DNA from: Combretum micranthum
Taxonomy: Eukaryota > Streptophyta > Magnoliopsida > Myrtales > Combretaceae
Length of the DNA stretch: 64,000 nucleotides
NCBI GenBank assembly: GCA_024138025.1
Contig: JAMXBD010000974.1
Coordinates: forward strand, 248,001-312,000
Direction of reading: 5' to 3'
In this document: positions 24,528 through 35,352 of the stretch, piece by piece
How positions within the stretch are numbered: position 1 is the stretch's first letter
How the letters are laid out: each line of letters begins with the position of its first letter
Notes under the pieces: model-generated
The model's database searches: none
Told to the model about the DNA's origin: nothing
Seen by the model: the letters and a program-made list of their open reading frames with translations, nothing else
Program-made: the position numbers and the translations under genes

Positions 24528-25345
24528 TATCTCATATAGTAGACATAGACATAGCTCGATTCCGAACCGAAACCACCATCGATGGTTCTAGAATCAGAAC
24601 CGGATTGGTTGGACGGTTCTAAAACTAGCTAAGAAACCGTCGGTTTTTCGATTCCTAAAAGTTTCTAGGCCTACAATCGAGTAGAACCGACGGTCCCAAC
24701 CAGTTCCATTAAAAAAAAAATATTATGTAAGAAAATTTTAAAAATTATATTAAATACATAATTATTAATTTTTACACTATTTCATATAAATAGTAAAATT
24801 TATTACCTATTTATAATATTTAATGTTTATTATCTATAATATAAATAAATATAACTTAAAAAATTATAAATAATTTAGTTTATATAAACTTCTCCTAAAA
24901 GCAAAATTCATCATTTAATAGAGTGAGACTATTTTTGTATTATAATTTTCTTTTTAACCTCTGGAGTATTTTGCGATATCATATTACTAATTATAATTGA
25001 TATTAGTTGTGTTTATATATAAATAAATGCGCACTCCAAAAAAATTGGTATAAATTTTGGCTAAATCATTTAATACTTTTAGACCAAATAATTAATTATT
25101 TTGAGTATAAAATTCATTTTATTAAAATATAAAATTTATTTTTTTTACTTAAAAAAAAAAAGACAGTTCCAGGGTTCCAATACTAGAACTGAGAATTGCC
25201 TGTTCCATAAGACCGGATCGGAACAGTGAGAGATGATTTCGGTTTCGATTCTTTATTTTCAAGACCTAGAACTAGCGGTTCCGATTCCGGTTTAGTTTGG
25301 CTCTAAAACCGTGACAATGTTTATCCTATATGAGACATTTTCACT
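24528..25345. mobile_element. Fold-back element with AACCGG-rich arms
   Basis: The left arm (about 24,545-24,710) carries GATTCCGAACCGAAACC, AGAACCGGATTGG and GTAGAACCGACGG. The right arm (25,160-25,320) carries the complementary GGTTTCGATTC, GCGGTTCCGATTCCGG and CGGATCGGAAC. The centre is AT-rich. The outer flanks ATATCTCATATAG and CTATATGAGACA are themselves inverted. This is the usual look of a non-autonomous hAT-type fold-back element in plants. The exact ends and target duplication were not resolved. Confidence 0.5.
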
Positions 25346-26880
25346 ATAGAAGGTATGTGCTTATTTATATGATTGGGTCTTTGTACCTCAACTTTTAATT
25401 TGTTAGTATTCTATCAATTTATGTAATCAATGTAATTTTTTTCTAATGAATTTAATTCATCTTTACTAGTAAAAAAAATCATTTGAAAAAATGTTAATAA
25501 CATTGTTTGATAATGGTAAAAACCATAAACCTAATCAATGACATAAGTTTATCGAGTCCCTAAAAATAAAACAATAACACCAATTCGTGTCTATCTTAAA
25601 TAGTAAATACGATCATCCTCCTACACATAGTTACTGTAGTTTCTGCTAAAAACTTACAGATCATAGTTTATATCATCATATCGATCCTTATCATTATCAT
25701 CAACATTGCTTTAAAAATGAGGAACAAGTGAAAAGAGTCTAGTAAGGAATAATACAAACAATCATATAATTAATTTGGAATAAGCCCAGCCTCAATTCCA
25801 AAACATGAAATTGTTGGCATACTTAACCACCCCAACATTTATTGAAGTAATAATCCACCTTAGAAAACATTCACTACTAGACTTGGAAATAAGAAATGTC
25901 TATACAAGGGCCATAAAATAAGAAACAAGCAAAGAAACCAAAGGATACGGATTCTAGGATGTGATTTTTAGAAATCTGGTTTGAGTGGTTCATATTCTCA
26001 ACAATTATAAAAATTGACCAATATATTCCAATCTTTTACAAATAGTTTTCCACTAAAAACACAACTAACCAATATAAATATAATCATGTTGAGCACTATT
26101 TAAGTTATTTAATCTACTAAATCTAAAGTACAACCATTAAACAACAATAAACATGGATGTAGAGTTCCTATAAGAAATAATAATTCCAATCCTAACATGA
26201 CATAAGAGATTTCATATTAAAAATTAATGACAAAAAAGATTCACTTAAATCTATTTTTTCCCATTGATTTCTATGAATTTTCCAATTTGGCTAAAAGCAT
26301 TGGCACCCATAAATTAATCCTTAGTTGACTATAGCCACTACTTCAATTGCCTTCTTAGGTTATTTATTACCTAATAGCTCAAACATCATTCTGATGTTGC
26401 TCTAATCTAGTTCTAAGTGTTTTTCTTCTATCATTTTGCATAGGAACCCCATCTTTGATGATTTTTCTTCTAATTGATTTCTTAACTTGGGTTTTGTCAC
26501 AATCTTATTTGGTTATTTGTTCTCATTAAAAAAAATCACAAGTTTTATGCCTATATAGATCTAGCTTCTTCATATTTTTATCTTAGTTTTTTATGAATCT
26601 CAATTCATAATTCTTATCAGGATTCACAACACTCATAATCCATTATCAATTTCCGAATCTACATAATAATTTACATATATGGCTATAATAAGATCATTGT
26701 AAGATTTCCTACCTTAACGTGTAGGTTGTAGTAGTATCTCTATCCCCATCACAATTTTGTATCACAAACACTTCACCAATCCCTAAGGATGACACATTCA
26801 TGTTATGAGTATTTTATCAATAAGATAACATACTTGTTTTGAAAAGCCTTGGTCGTCAAAAGTCTTGTATTAAGTTCTTC
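25346..26880. other. Intergenic, no gene seen
   Basis: AT-rich sequence without an open frame above 60 codons, recognisable domain or terminal repeat. The rightmost part may belong to the Athila-like LTR interrupted at 26,993, but I could not find its edge. Confidence 0.4.
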
Positions 26881-26992
26881 TGACCTCCTTGATTTCCTAC
26901 TAAGAAATATCATTTCATTATAGTGATCACTTTTAAGCATACACTATTATAATGATTAAACAACCACATGTGCCATTCTCATATGTACTACA

Positions 26993-29482
26993 TGTGATCC
27001 CCATGTTTTTCATAAATATAATTAAAAAATAAAGATTTAATGTATTATGATTGAATATGTTGAAGTATATGAAAGTTGAGTAAATTTAAGTATGATAATT
27101 TTTATAAAACCAATTTAATAGAAATAGAAGTTCAAAATCTTCAATTGAATTGCTTGAATGAAATTGTCAATTTAAAAGTATTGATATAAATTCTTATAAG
27201 AAATCATTTAATTAAATAGGGATTATAAACTATATTGTTACTAAACTTTATCTTGAATTTGAATGACTAATAATTATCATGTATTGAAGTATATTAAACT
27301 AAAGTGTTGTTTTAATTGAACTTGATGGCTGCAAAAATAATCATTGTATCCCACCATAGCTATTATGCACTCACACACACATAATCGCTTTCAAAATGCC
27401 GCAAAAGTCAAAGCTAATTTTGTATATATGCACATAATTATCCATTAAGTGGCAAAATTTTCTTCTTCTTCTTCTTTACTCTCTCTTTCAAAACCAATGT
27501 TTCTTACACATACACACACTCCACATATTAACTTCAATTTCTTCTTTTATCATCAAGAACAACAAGTTAAGCATCCATCTTCAAGTTAAAGCAAGTCTAG
27601 GTAAGTTATTTCTTGCTTTGTCTTTACAGATTTTATGTATTTGAGTAGTTGTAGAATTAGTGTGGTTGTTGGTTGATGGCTGATATTAGATGATTATAAG
27701 TTTTGGTTGTTAGTTATGTGAAGTAGAGTGATGGAGAAGTGGCTTTAAAATTTTAAAACTTGAAGTTGATGGCTTGTTTGTTAATTGGTTATGTTGATAT
27801 GGAGAATAGAGATAGGTCGGAAGATATGAAGAAGTGGATGAAAAGTATGAGACTTGTATGATGATGTATGAGTATGTTCGATTGATATGAGACAAGCAAA
27901 GTTGGTTAAAGCGTGTAAAAATATGAAGTGAAAAAGTGTATTTCACTGTCCATTTCCCATGGGTCGTGGAGGGGGGAGTAGCAAGTTCTGTCATATGTTA
28001 TGGGTGCAATCGCCCCTGTCCATGGGGGTGTGGCAAAGGGTGTAGAACTTTCTAATTCCCAAGTGCCCAGCCCTATGGGGTATGGAGAGGGATGTGGAGA
28101 ATCCTATGCCCCTTTTTATGAGGCGTGGGTAGGAGCATAGGACTTGTAACATGTCATTTTTGTCTCCTTTAGCTATAGAATCCTGTTTAATCCTTCTTAT
28201 CTTAGTTGAGTAGATAGTAATACAAGTTTTTCTATCTAATAGGAACCCTATATCACGATTTGGACTTCCCGTTGGACTATTACAATGATGAAGGAGAATG
28301 CACGGGTGAGTAACTTGAATCCTATCACTTTGTTTGTGATTGTAAGTACTGTAATATGGTTTAATCATAACTATAGGGAATCAGATGCATGGGGATAAGA
28401 AATCTTGTATGTCATATGTTTTATGTTTAAGTGGCCAATCCATCAAAGTGACAACTATTTATTTGAACTTACTGTGTAATTTGCATTGTTGAGTGTAAAG
28501 AATTGATATGACAACTAGATAAGATGGAATTAAACTTATTGGACTTTTAATTCACCATGACATGCTTCTCAGGAGATCATACTGCATTAGCATGGTACTC
28601 ATGTCACGTGTCAACATTTCGATTTTGTAGTAATGCTATGTTAGGTCTGATGAGACTGCTTGAGGTTACTGAAGGGTTGTCAGCTTCACAGAAACTAAGC
28701 AGGCTTCAAAGGAGGTCGTCTGTGTTGGAGTTGCCTTAAGAGTGTTAATACTTAGTGGAATTGCTCAAGTTCTAAGAGAAGTGGAGGTGTTTATGTGAAA
28801 ACTAATTTTGAAAATGAAATAGTCCTCCTTCTTTAGTTTTGATATTCTCATGGGTATGAACTACTAAACTTATTCTTCAAACTCCTAGGAGGACGTAAAT
28901 CCCCATAGGTTTGAATTTCAGCCATTCAAACCATGTTTGTTAAATATGATTGATGAGTGCATTACATATGGTTGCTAACAAAACTTCTTTGATACTAATG
29001 ATATGTATTAAGATTCTGTTATTCACTGAGCTTTATATGCTCACGCTCTCTTAGACTGTTGATTTATAGGGTTATAAGCAAGAAGACCGAAACTAAGCTC
29101 AGGTGTGGGAGTTAATATAGGGTGGACTTATGAACTCTTTTGGAAAGAAGACCATTTGTGTAATAGAGACTTAGTTATTGTTTTGTAATAGTATAAGTCA
29201 AGTTTTGTTTTCTTTGTAATGCTTTGTTGTAAAAGGGTTCTGATCAAGTCTTGAAGACCATAGTGGTAATATTTTGTAATGACCTAGATTTGTACGTTAC
29301 ATTTGCTTATGGTTTGTATATATGTATATGCAATATCTTTCTTACTCAAAAAACTATTGGTCCTGTTTAATTGCCACTTTAATGGGGAATGTTAGTTGTA
29401 TAATACTTATATAACTTTCTGGAGGCCTCAATTAGTTATATAGTGTATTACTACAACTAAGGTGCCTTGTAGGAATGTGACA
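26993..29482 (+). mobile_element. Gypsy solo LTR, 2,490 bp, TSD CTACA
   Basis: It starts TGTGATCCCC and ends ATGTGACA. CTACA occurs directly before (26,988-26,992) and directly after (29,483-29,487), a perfect 5-bp target duplication. No internal gypsy coding region is present, so this is a solo LTR left by recombination between two LTRs. Plus orientation is inferred from a leader at 27,470-27,600 followed by a strong splice donor (CTAG/GTAAGTTA at 27,600) and the phrase TTCACTGAGC at 29,021. It interrupts the Athila-like LTR. Confidence 0.85.
27957..28150 (+). repeat. GC-rich imperfect repeats in solo LTR
   Basis: Four related units begin at about 27,957, 28,013, 28,071 and 28,109. Each has C(C/T)(A/T)TGGGG followed by GTGG-AGGG and a TAG/GAA(C/T) segment. 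Units are 38-58 bp long. The block stands out as GC-rich against AT-rich surroundings. Confidence 0.6.
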
Positions 29483-29487
29483 CTACA

Positions 29488-30917
29488 AGTATTAATAACT
29501 ACTCTTACTTTATTATCTAACTAGTAAGTTCGAGTGAAATCAAATAATTAAACAACTAAGGTAACAGAATTAACAAATCAGGATCACAAATTAAGATAAC
29601 AAGATTGTAAATCATACCTAAATTCCAAATCCCCTCTAGAATCAGCAATGTAATCTTAAAAACCAATAAATGCAATTGATAGTTTTCTTAAACTATAGGA
29701 AATCCTATAACTAATCAATATCTTTTTCAAGAATATGAATTTCTAATTTAAGGTTCATTAATCGAAATTTCTTCCTAATTAAGACCTTCAAAATGGCATG
29801 AAGATATATTAATTCTACTATTAGTTTAGCCATAGTCTAGGATATTTACATTGTTCTATCTCTAGGATCACATGCAACTTTCTCCAATTTTGTAGATTTA
29901 TTCACACAAGCGATTTCTTAATTAAAAAAAATATGAGATTGGTTATTGAATCAATATGCATGCAATATTAATTCAAGGAACAATCAAGAACACATAATTG
30001 AATGGAAGAAATTAATAATTCATTGAATCCAAATAAAACCAATTACATGGAAATGCTACAATTCAGCAAAATCTAGGTATAATTCAATTGCTTCTCCATA
30101 AATCTATTAAGAAAAGCACAATTCAGATCAAGGATCAAGAATTTAAGCATGTAAAAGCCTTTTTTAGACAAGAATTCTTGCAATCTTTAATAAAGTTTTA
30201 GTAATCTTGACTTATTTTTTACTTTTTCTCTCCCTATATAGCTTCTAAGATTCTTTTGATTCTCTTCTCTTTGAGTTCTCAAGAGTATTTATAATTTTTT
30301 TTGTGTCAACATGACATCTAACATAACCATGTTTGTTGTCATGTTAATTGAAATATCTTAAAATTTAAATTTGGAAAGTGAATACTTTCAAAAATCTTCC
30401 AGCACAACTTTGAACATATAGTACATTCTTCCTCATGTATCTCTTGGTGATTAGTTTCCAAAGTCTTCACTAGCTTAACACAACATGTAACACAGTCATG
30501 TTGGTCATCATGATACCCTTCACCACAACAAAAAACACAACATGTCAAAATTAAAATGAATTCCTAGGAATACATAACTAACAATACGGTTGTGCTAGTC
30601 CTTGTGTTGACTTCTCAACACAAGTACACAACATATCATGCACTTCATAGAATTAAAGCCACAAGCAATGTTACGTCTAATACAGTTGTGCTTCTCCTCA
30701 CGTTGAGCTTAGACTTCTCCAAACTTTAATAAATCTTCAACTAAATCCTTCTAGACTTGTCTAAATCCTTTCTTTTAGTTTTAAATCTCTTTTGACACTT
30801 GAAATCAAAATAAAACCAAACTACGTATCAATTCCATGAAATTATACATTAAAATAACCAAAATAAGCACAGTAAATACTTCCACGCACTTAAATATTTA
30901 CTTGTCCTCAAACAAAG
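29488..30917 (-). repeat. Athila-like 3' LTR and internal edge
   Basis: On the minus strand a GAGGACAAG phrase (30,911-30,903) leads to the LTR start near 30,874, a region with repeated ACATGTTGTGTT-type words (30,300-30,620), a TATA box (TTATAAATACTC at 30,294-30,283) and a long untranslated part. The stretch 29,900-29,570 is clearly homologous to 52,160-52,530 on the plus strand (shared TATTGATTCAATA, AAATTGGAGAA and TTAATTTGTGATC words in the same order). Its continuation lies at 26,992 and leftward, beyond the solo LTR. Confidence 0.6.
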
Positions 30918-33900
30918 TGAAATACCCAAAACCTTCACCTAAGTTAAAAATTATTTTTAGGTAGATTAAATAATTTAAATGAATTATAGGAAATAATTAG
31001 ACAAGTTGATATAATTAGATTAATAATTAATTAAGTTAAAATTTGGGATTTTAATTCCTAAACCCTTAAGTGAAATATCCAAAATTTCAATGCATAATTA
31101 ATTGAATATATATGTTGATTTAATTAAATTATGAATTTTGTTAAGAGTTTAGTTCATGAAAATTTAATGTATTAGTATACAATTAATATATCTTATGTTT
31201 GCTTGAAACATATAAATTTTAGTGAATAACTAATTAATGAAATATGATGAGTTAATGTGATTTAGTATTAGTAGTGTATTTTATGATTAGTGTGTGAATA
31301 TGTTGTGTATGTTAATGTTGCTTAAATTATATTTATTATATATATAAATATGGTAGTGTGATTGATATTAGTGTTTATTGTTGTTTCAATGCATGTTAAA
31401 CTTAAGTTTTTAAGAACAAACCCAACCCAAATCCAAAACAAAATATGGCAGATTTTTTGGGTCAAAATCCAAGCCCAAAACAATGCCCAAGCCCTTTCTT
31501 TCTCTTTCTCCAAATCTTCCAATGAAAGTCAATGTTAGAGGAAATATCCAACTTGTTTTTGTAAAAAAATCACAAAGCCAAAACAGACCCAAAACATACC
31601 AAAAAACAATGTTCTCTGTTCGTCCTCCATTTCATCATTTTTCTTCTCAATTTTGCCAAGAACTCTTACATGGAATCATCCCCAAATTAAGGAGAGTTTA
31701 AGGTAAGTTTACATGTCCTTTGTGATGATCTATTATCTTTTTGTTTTATGAATTTCTATCAAAATCAGCCTTTTGATAGGTTATAAGTTGTATTGATCAT
31801 TGAGTTGATTGAGAAAGTATTTAGATCCTTGAAGTTGTAGTAAAGAAGTTATTGTAAGCTTTAAAGTTGTTTTGAGTTGAAGTGTTTGAAGATGGATGAG
31901 TATAAGAAGTGTAGGAGTTGTTTTGAGTAGTGCATGATTTGGTGAAAGTTGGTGATGAAGGAGTTGATTTATGCAAAGTGATGTGGAAAAGTTGTTTGAT
32001 GTTAAGAATATGAAATTCATACATGTTTTGAGTTGTTAAGAGCATATGGGATAGTGTATGATGCTTGTGAATTGTTTTAGTTGAACTAGGATATGAGTAT
32101 AATGTGTACAAATCAAGTTTAAAACAAGGGAAATTTGGAAAATATCAAACACCCAGTCAAACAATATGTTTGGGAAGGTGTATAGGTCATATACCCTTGA
32201 TACAATATGTATGAGAGGTTGTTTCACTCTCTGAAGCTTTACACACCTTTTGAAATATCATGTACGACAAAATGTTTCATTTTCTAGAGCTTTTCGCACA
32301 TTTCCCTTAAGTTCAAACAACATATGATATAGTATGTATGGCACCTCGTTTCACTTTCTGATATTTCTTGTGAATTTATCATAGACTTGTATGCCACTGG
32401 CCTTGAATTTCATGCCGCCAGTATTAAGCCAGCTTACTATATAAAAAAGAAAAAAAAAATGAATTGAATTTGTTTGTTGAATGATATGATTAAGCATGAG
32501 TTTAGGAAGCCTAAAGACTTAATAAATAACTTGGTTAAATGTAGAGTTAGATATAAAACGAATTTAGTTAATAATTTAAGGTCAACTTGGCTTAATGAAC
32601 TTGAATGAGCTAAAATGAATTAGATTGATTAAGTTTAATTATCTTGGTTAAGATTAAGTTAGTATAGATTTAAGTGAATACAAATCTTAGATATAAAATG
32701 AACTTAGTTAATCATTCTTAGTCTAACTTGACTAATTAGACTTTAGTAAGCTAAAATGGATTATATTGATTGAGTTTAATTATCTTAGCTTAGTAATTGG
32801 ATTAAATGATTAATTCTAATCAATTTGGCTAGGATTAAGTTAAAATGGGTTTAATAGCTAATAATTGGATTAGAATGATATGTAAAGATAAACTATAATT
32901 AATATGGAGAATATGTGGTTTCAAATGTGTGTTTGCTTAGGAAATGTATGTTTTTGGAATATGAATGATGGGATGATGCTTTTATGATAAATGACTATAA
33001 TCAAAGTGAAAAGAAATACTTAGACAGATAAAGGAGAACTGTTCGTATTTGGCAGGTCAATCTTCGTAGCCATAATGGGGTTCCTATTTAGTGTCTGATC
33101 AAATACGATAATAAAATAAGTTTGATGTAATGGATAATTTATTTAATTGCTTATACAATTTAAATTCTTAAATAGATGTTTGAGTTTGGCTTCTGAATCT
33201 TTCAGATTATCTTCTGAGTTAATATTTGAGCCTTTATTTAGATTTCATATAAAAGGTACATAATGACGTGCTTGTTGATTGTTTAGAGTAGATATAGGTC
33301 TTAAATGAACTAAAAACTTAAAGATGGCCTAAGTATTGAGTGTTATTTTATGTATGTGATGTTGAATCTGGTCCGAGGAGGGCAACTTTGTCCGAGCAAT
33401 CATAATAGTTTAGGTGCTTAAGCCACCCCAATCATGATGCAATAACATTCATAGATGGCTCAATAGGTAATTGATAGGGTGTATGGAATCGATGTAACAT
33501 TGCTTATTCTTAAAATGACGTAATATGATTTAGTTCATATTTTATGGGGACGATTGAACTAGGTGATATTATGGAGTTAAGTAAATTGAATAACAGTTGT
33601 AAACCCTAAATAAGATTACTTTTTCTTTATCAATTATATCGGATATATAAGTATTCGGACTGCTTATTCAACCCCCTAAGTAGCTGTCGTTACTTAGGAC
33701 CCCCAGATTCCTGTCCTGGGGTAGTTGTCTGCAGGTCTATCAGCATGCTTCCCCACTGCTATGGTGGTGGGCTAGAATCGATTCTTAGTGGCTTGTTCTG
33801 GAGTGTAAGTACTCTCATGTTACTTTTTTTTTATTATAATAAAAGATAATAATTTATTTGTTGCATTGCATTTAGATAGGTTTGTGTGCCATTCTGTGTG

Positions 33901-34501
33901 TGTCGGTGTTACTGTGTACTAAGCTTCAGCTCGTCATTACTATTGTTGTTCTTTTTCGAGGTATGATATGTATAAGTGGTGATTGGATGATGATGATGAA
34001 GTTATTGTTGATGAGTTGTTGATGTTGATGATGGTGTTTGTCTCAGGGTTTTGGGCGACATATCGAGAAGAGTTTGTTGGAGAGTGAAGTGGGCTAGGTT
34101 AAGGATTTTATTTGTATTTGTTTTTATTTTGTTTTAAGTACTGGATTTATATTTTAAGTTATAATATTCTTTTAAGGGGGTCTGTTGAAGCCCATGCTTT
34201 GTAAAAGAAATTTGTAAGGCTTTGTATACTATCTTAAAAAGGATATATAAGATACCTAATGGTAATTTTGTTTTGTGGATATTAATCTACTCGTGAGAGT
34301 AGATAATAAAATGTTTATGTAAAGTTTATTTTATGAATTATAAATCCAGTGGTTTCTAGAATTTAATTTAATACTTTCATAATAAAAAAAATGAGTAGCA
34401 AATGTTCACAATAAACATATCATTCTAAGAAGCCTGAGCGTGTAATACATGAAATATTATACGTGGCGGTAATGCCTTAATTAAATTTTTAGGGTGTTAC
34501 A
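30918..34501 (+). mobile_element. Gypsy solo LTR, 3,584 bp, TSD CAAAG
   Basis: It starts TGAAATACCC and ends GGGTGTTACA, near-perfect inverted termini. CAAAG lies immediately outside both ends (30,913-30,917 and 34,502-34,506). No coding region or PPT is inside, so it is a solo LTR. Orientation is inferred from a TATA box (TATATATAAATATGG near 31,340) and a leader ending in a splice donor TTTAAG/GTAAGTTT at about 31,700. A C/G-rich phrase near 33,720-33,780 resembles the conserved U5 block of plant gypsy LTRs. It sits inside the Athila-like element. Confidence 0.88.
32161..32370 (+). repeat. Diverged ~55-75-bp repeats in solo LTR
   Basis: Units of the form ATATGTATG...GTTTCACTCTCTGAAGCTTT begin near 32,199, 32,252 and 32,323, with a partial one at 32,161. 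They occupy a position after the splice donor comparable to the GC-rich block in the LTR at 26,993. Confidence 0.5.
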
Positions 34502-34551
34502 CAAAGAATTAGATAAGAGAAAACATGAGTGACAATAGCTACTTCTTCTAA

Positions 34552-34899
34552 GGATAAATTATATCAAAAGGTATAAATGTGTGAGATTATGTTCATTCAA
34601 GGTATCAACGTTTGAAATTAGTTCAAAAGAGGAATTAACGTTTGGGTATAAATTCATTTAAGGTCAACATTTTGTAAAGCGAGTAAAATAGGATATTAAT
34701 AATTGGCCATTAATAAAAATCTAGGAAAATTAATAAAAAACTAATTGAAACTTTGATATCTTAAATGAACTTTGCAAAATATTGACACATCATTTGATTC
34801 ACTTTACAAAACATTGATTCCTCTTTTTAACCACTCGAAACGTTATGACCTCAAATGAACTTACCCACAGATGTTGATACCTTCTAATGTAATTTATCC
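34552..34899. mobile_element. Mutator-type MITE, 348 bp, TSD TTCTTCTAA
   Basis: It opens GGATAAATTATATCAAAAGG and closes with the complement of GGATAAATTACATTAGAAGG. Arms of about 90 bp share GTTCATTCAAGGT and related words. The 9-mer TTCTTCTAA precedes it (34,543-34,551) and recurs at 34,901-34,909, one base beyond the end. A 9-bp duplication is the Mutator hallmark. No coding content. Same family as 7,762-8,121. Confidence 0.85.
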
Positions 34900-34923
34900 A
34901 TTCTTCTAAACTATCATTGCTTA

Positions 34924-35071
34924 CGACATGTTTGTTTTATTGGTATGGAATTGGTATTCTACGTTTAATTATCATGGAATATCTATTCTTTCGTTTGGTT
35001 TTTGAAAAATCTATCAAAAGAATGTCTATTCCGTATAATGTGAAATAGATAAGGAATCCTCATTCCTTCCT

Positions 35072-35102
<31 letters not shown>

Positions 35103-35233
35103 GGGGGGGAGAGGAGGGGAATGATTATTCCCGACTAAAAAGCATATTTTGTTCCAAAAATACCCTTAGTGATATAGTAAAGAATTGCAACTCCTTTTCA
35201 GCTTCATTCCATTATAGTAAACCAAATATGCCA
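34924..35233. mobile_element. Harbinger-like MITE, 310 bp, TSD TTA
   Basis: The ends are CGACATGTTTGTTTTA and the complement of TGGCATATTTGGTTTA, flanked by TTA on both sides (34,921-34,923 and 35,234-35,236). A 3-bp TTA duplication and ends with a CAT-TTTGGTTTA core suit PIF/Harbinger MITEs. Sub-terminal GGAATTGG and GGAATGA words are also inverted. The interior contains a T11-G28 homopolymer junction. Confidence 0.65.
35082..35109 (+). repeat. Run of 28 G inside MITE
   Basis: Twenty-eight consecutive G follow eleven T (35,071-35,081) and continue into GAGAGGAGGGG. Such a long G run is exceptional in AT-rich plant DNA; its exact length is uncertain because sequencing and polishing handle homopolymers poorly. 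Confidence 0.8.
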
Positions 35234-35352
35234 TTAGGGAAAGCCGATCAACAATCACATTTAAGTGCTTTTGATATCTTAATTTCTTCACCTCGCATTC
35301 AATCAAGTTAACCTTTTAATTTCATGAAACTTCTAATTTCATTATACTCTAC

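Larger units (their letters stand above)
26880..34545 (-). mobile_element. Athila-like gypsy remnant split by two solo LTRs
   Basis: Three pieces of one minus-strand element are separated by two insertions: about 26,880-26,992, then 29,488-30,917, then 34,502 onward. Across the first gap the minus strand continues in a way that matches the plus-strand copy at 52,585-52,690. Across the second gap the sequence before the LTR reads TTTGAGGACAAGTAAATATT, the conserved internal end seen in Athila/Tat-type elements just upstream of the LTR. Both gaps are bounded by duplicated 5-mers, so pieces and order are well supported. The Athila name is an inference from the 'GAGGACAA' phrase. Confidence 0.6.

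Noticed and set aside
27710..28368. Two long minus-strand frames (94 and 125 codons)
   Set aside because: They lie antisense within the solo LTR and its GC-rich repeat block; no domain and no conservation of frame expected.
31781..32227. Overlapping minus-strand frames rich in T, S, L and H
   Set aside because: Three overlapping frames on one strand within a solo LTR reflect low-stop T/G-rich sequence, not a gene.
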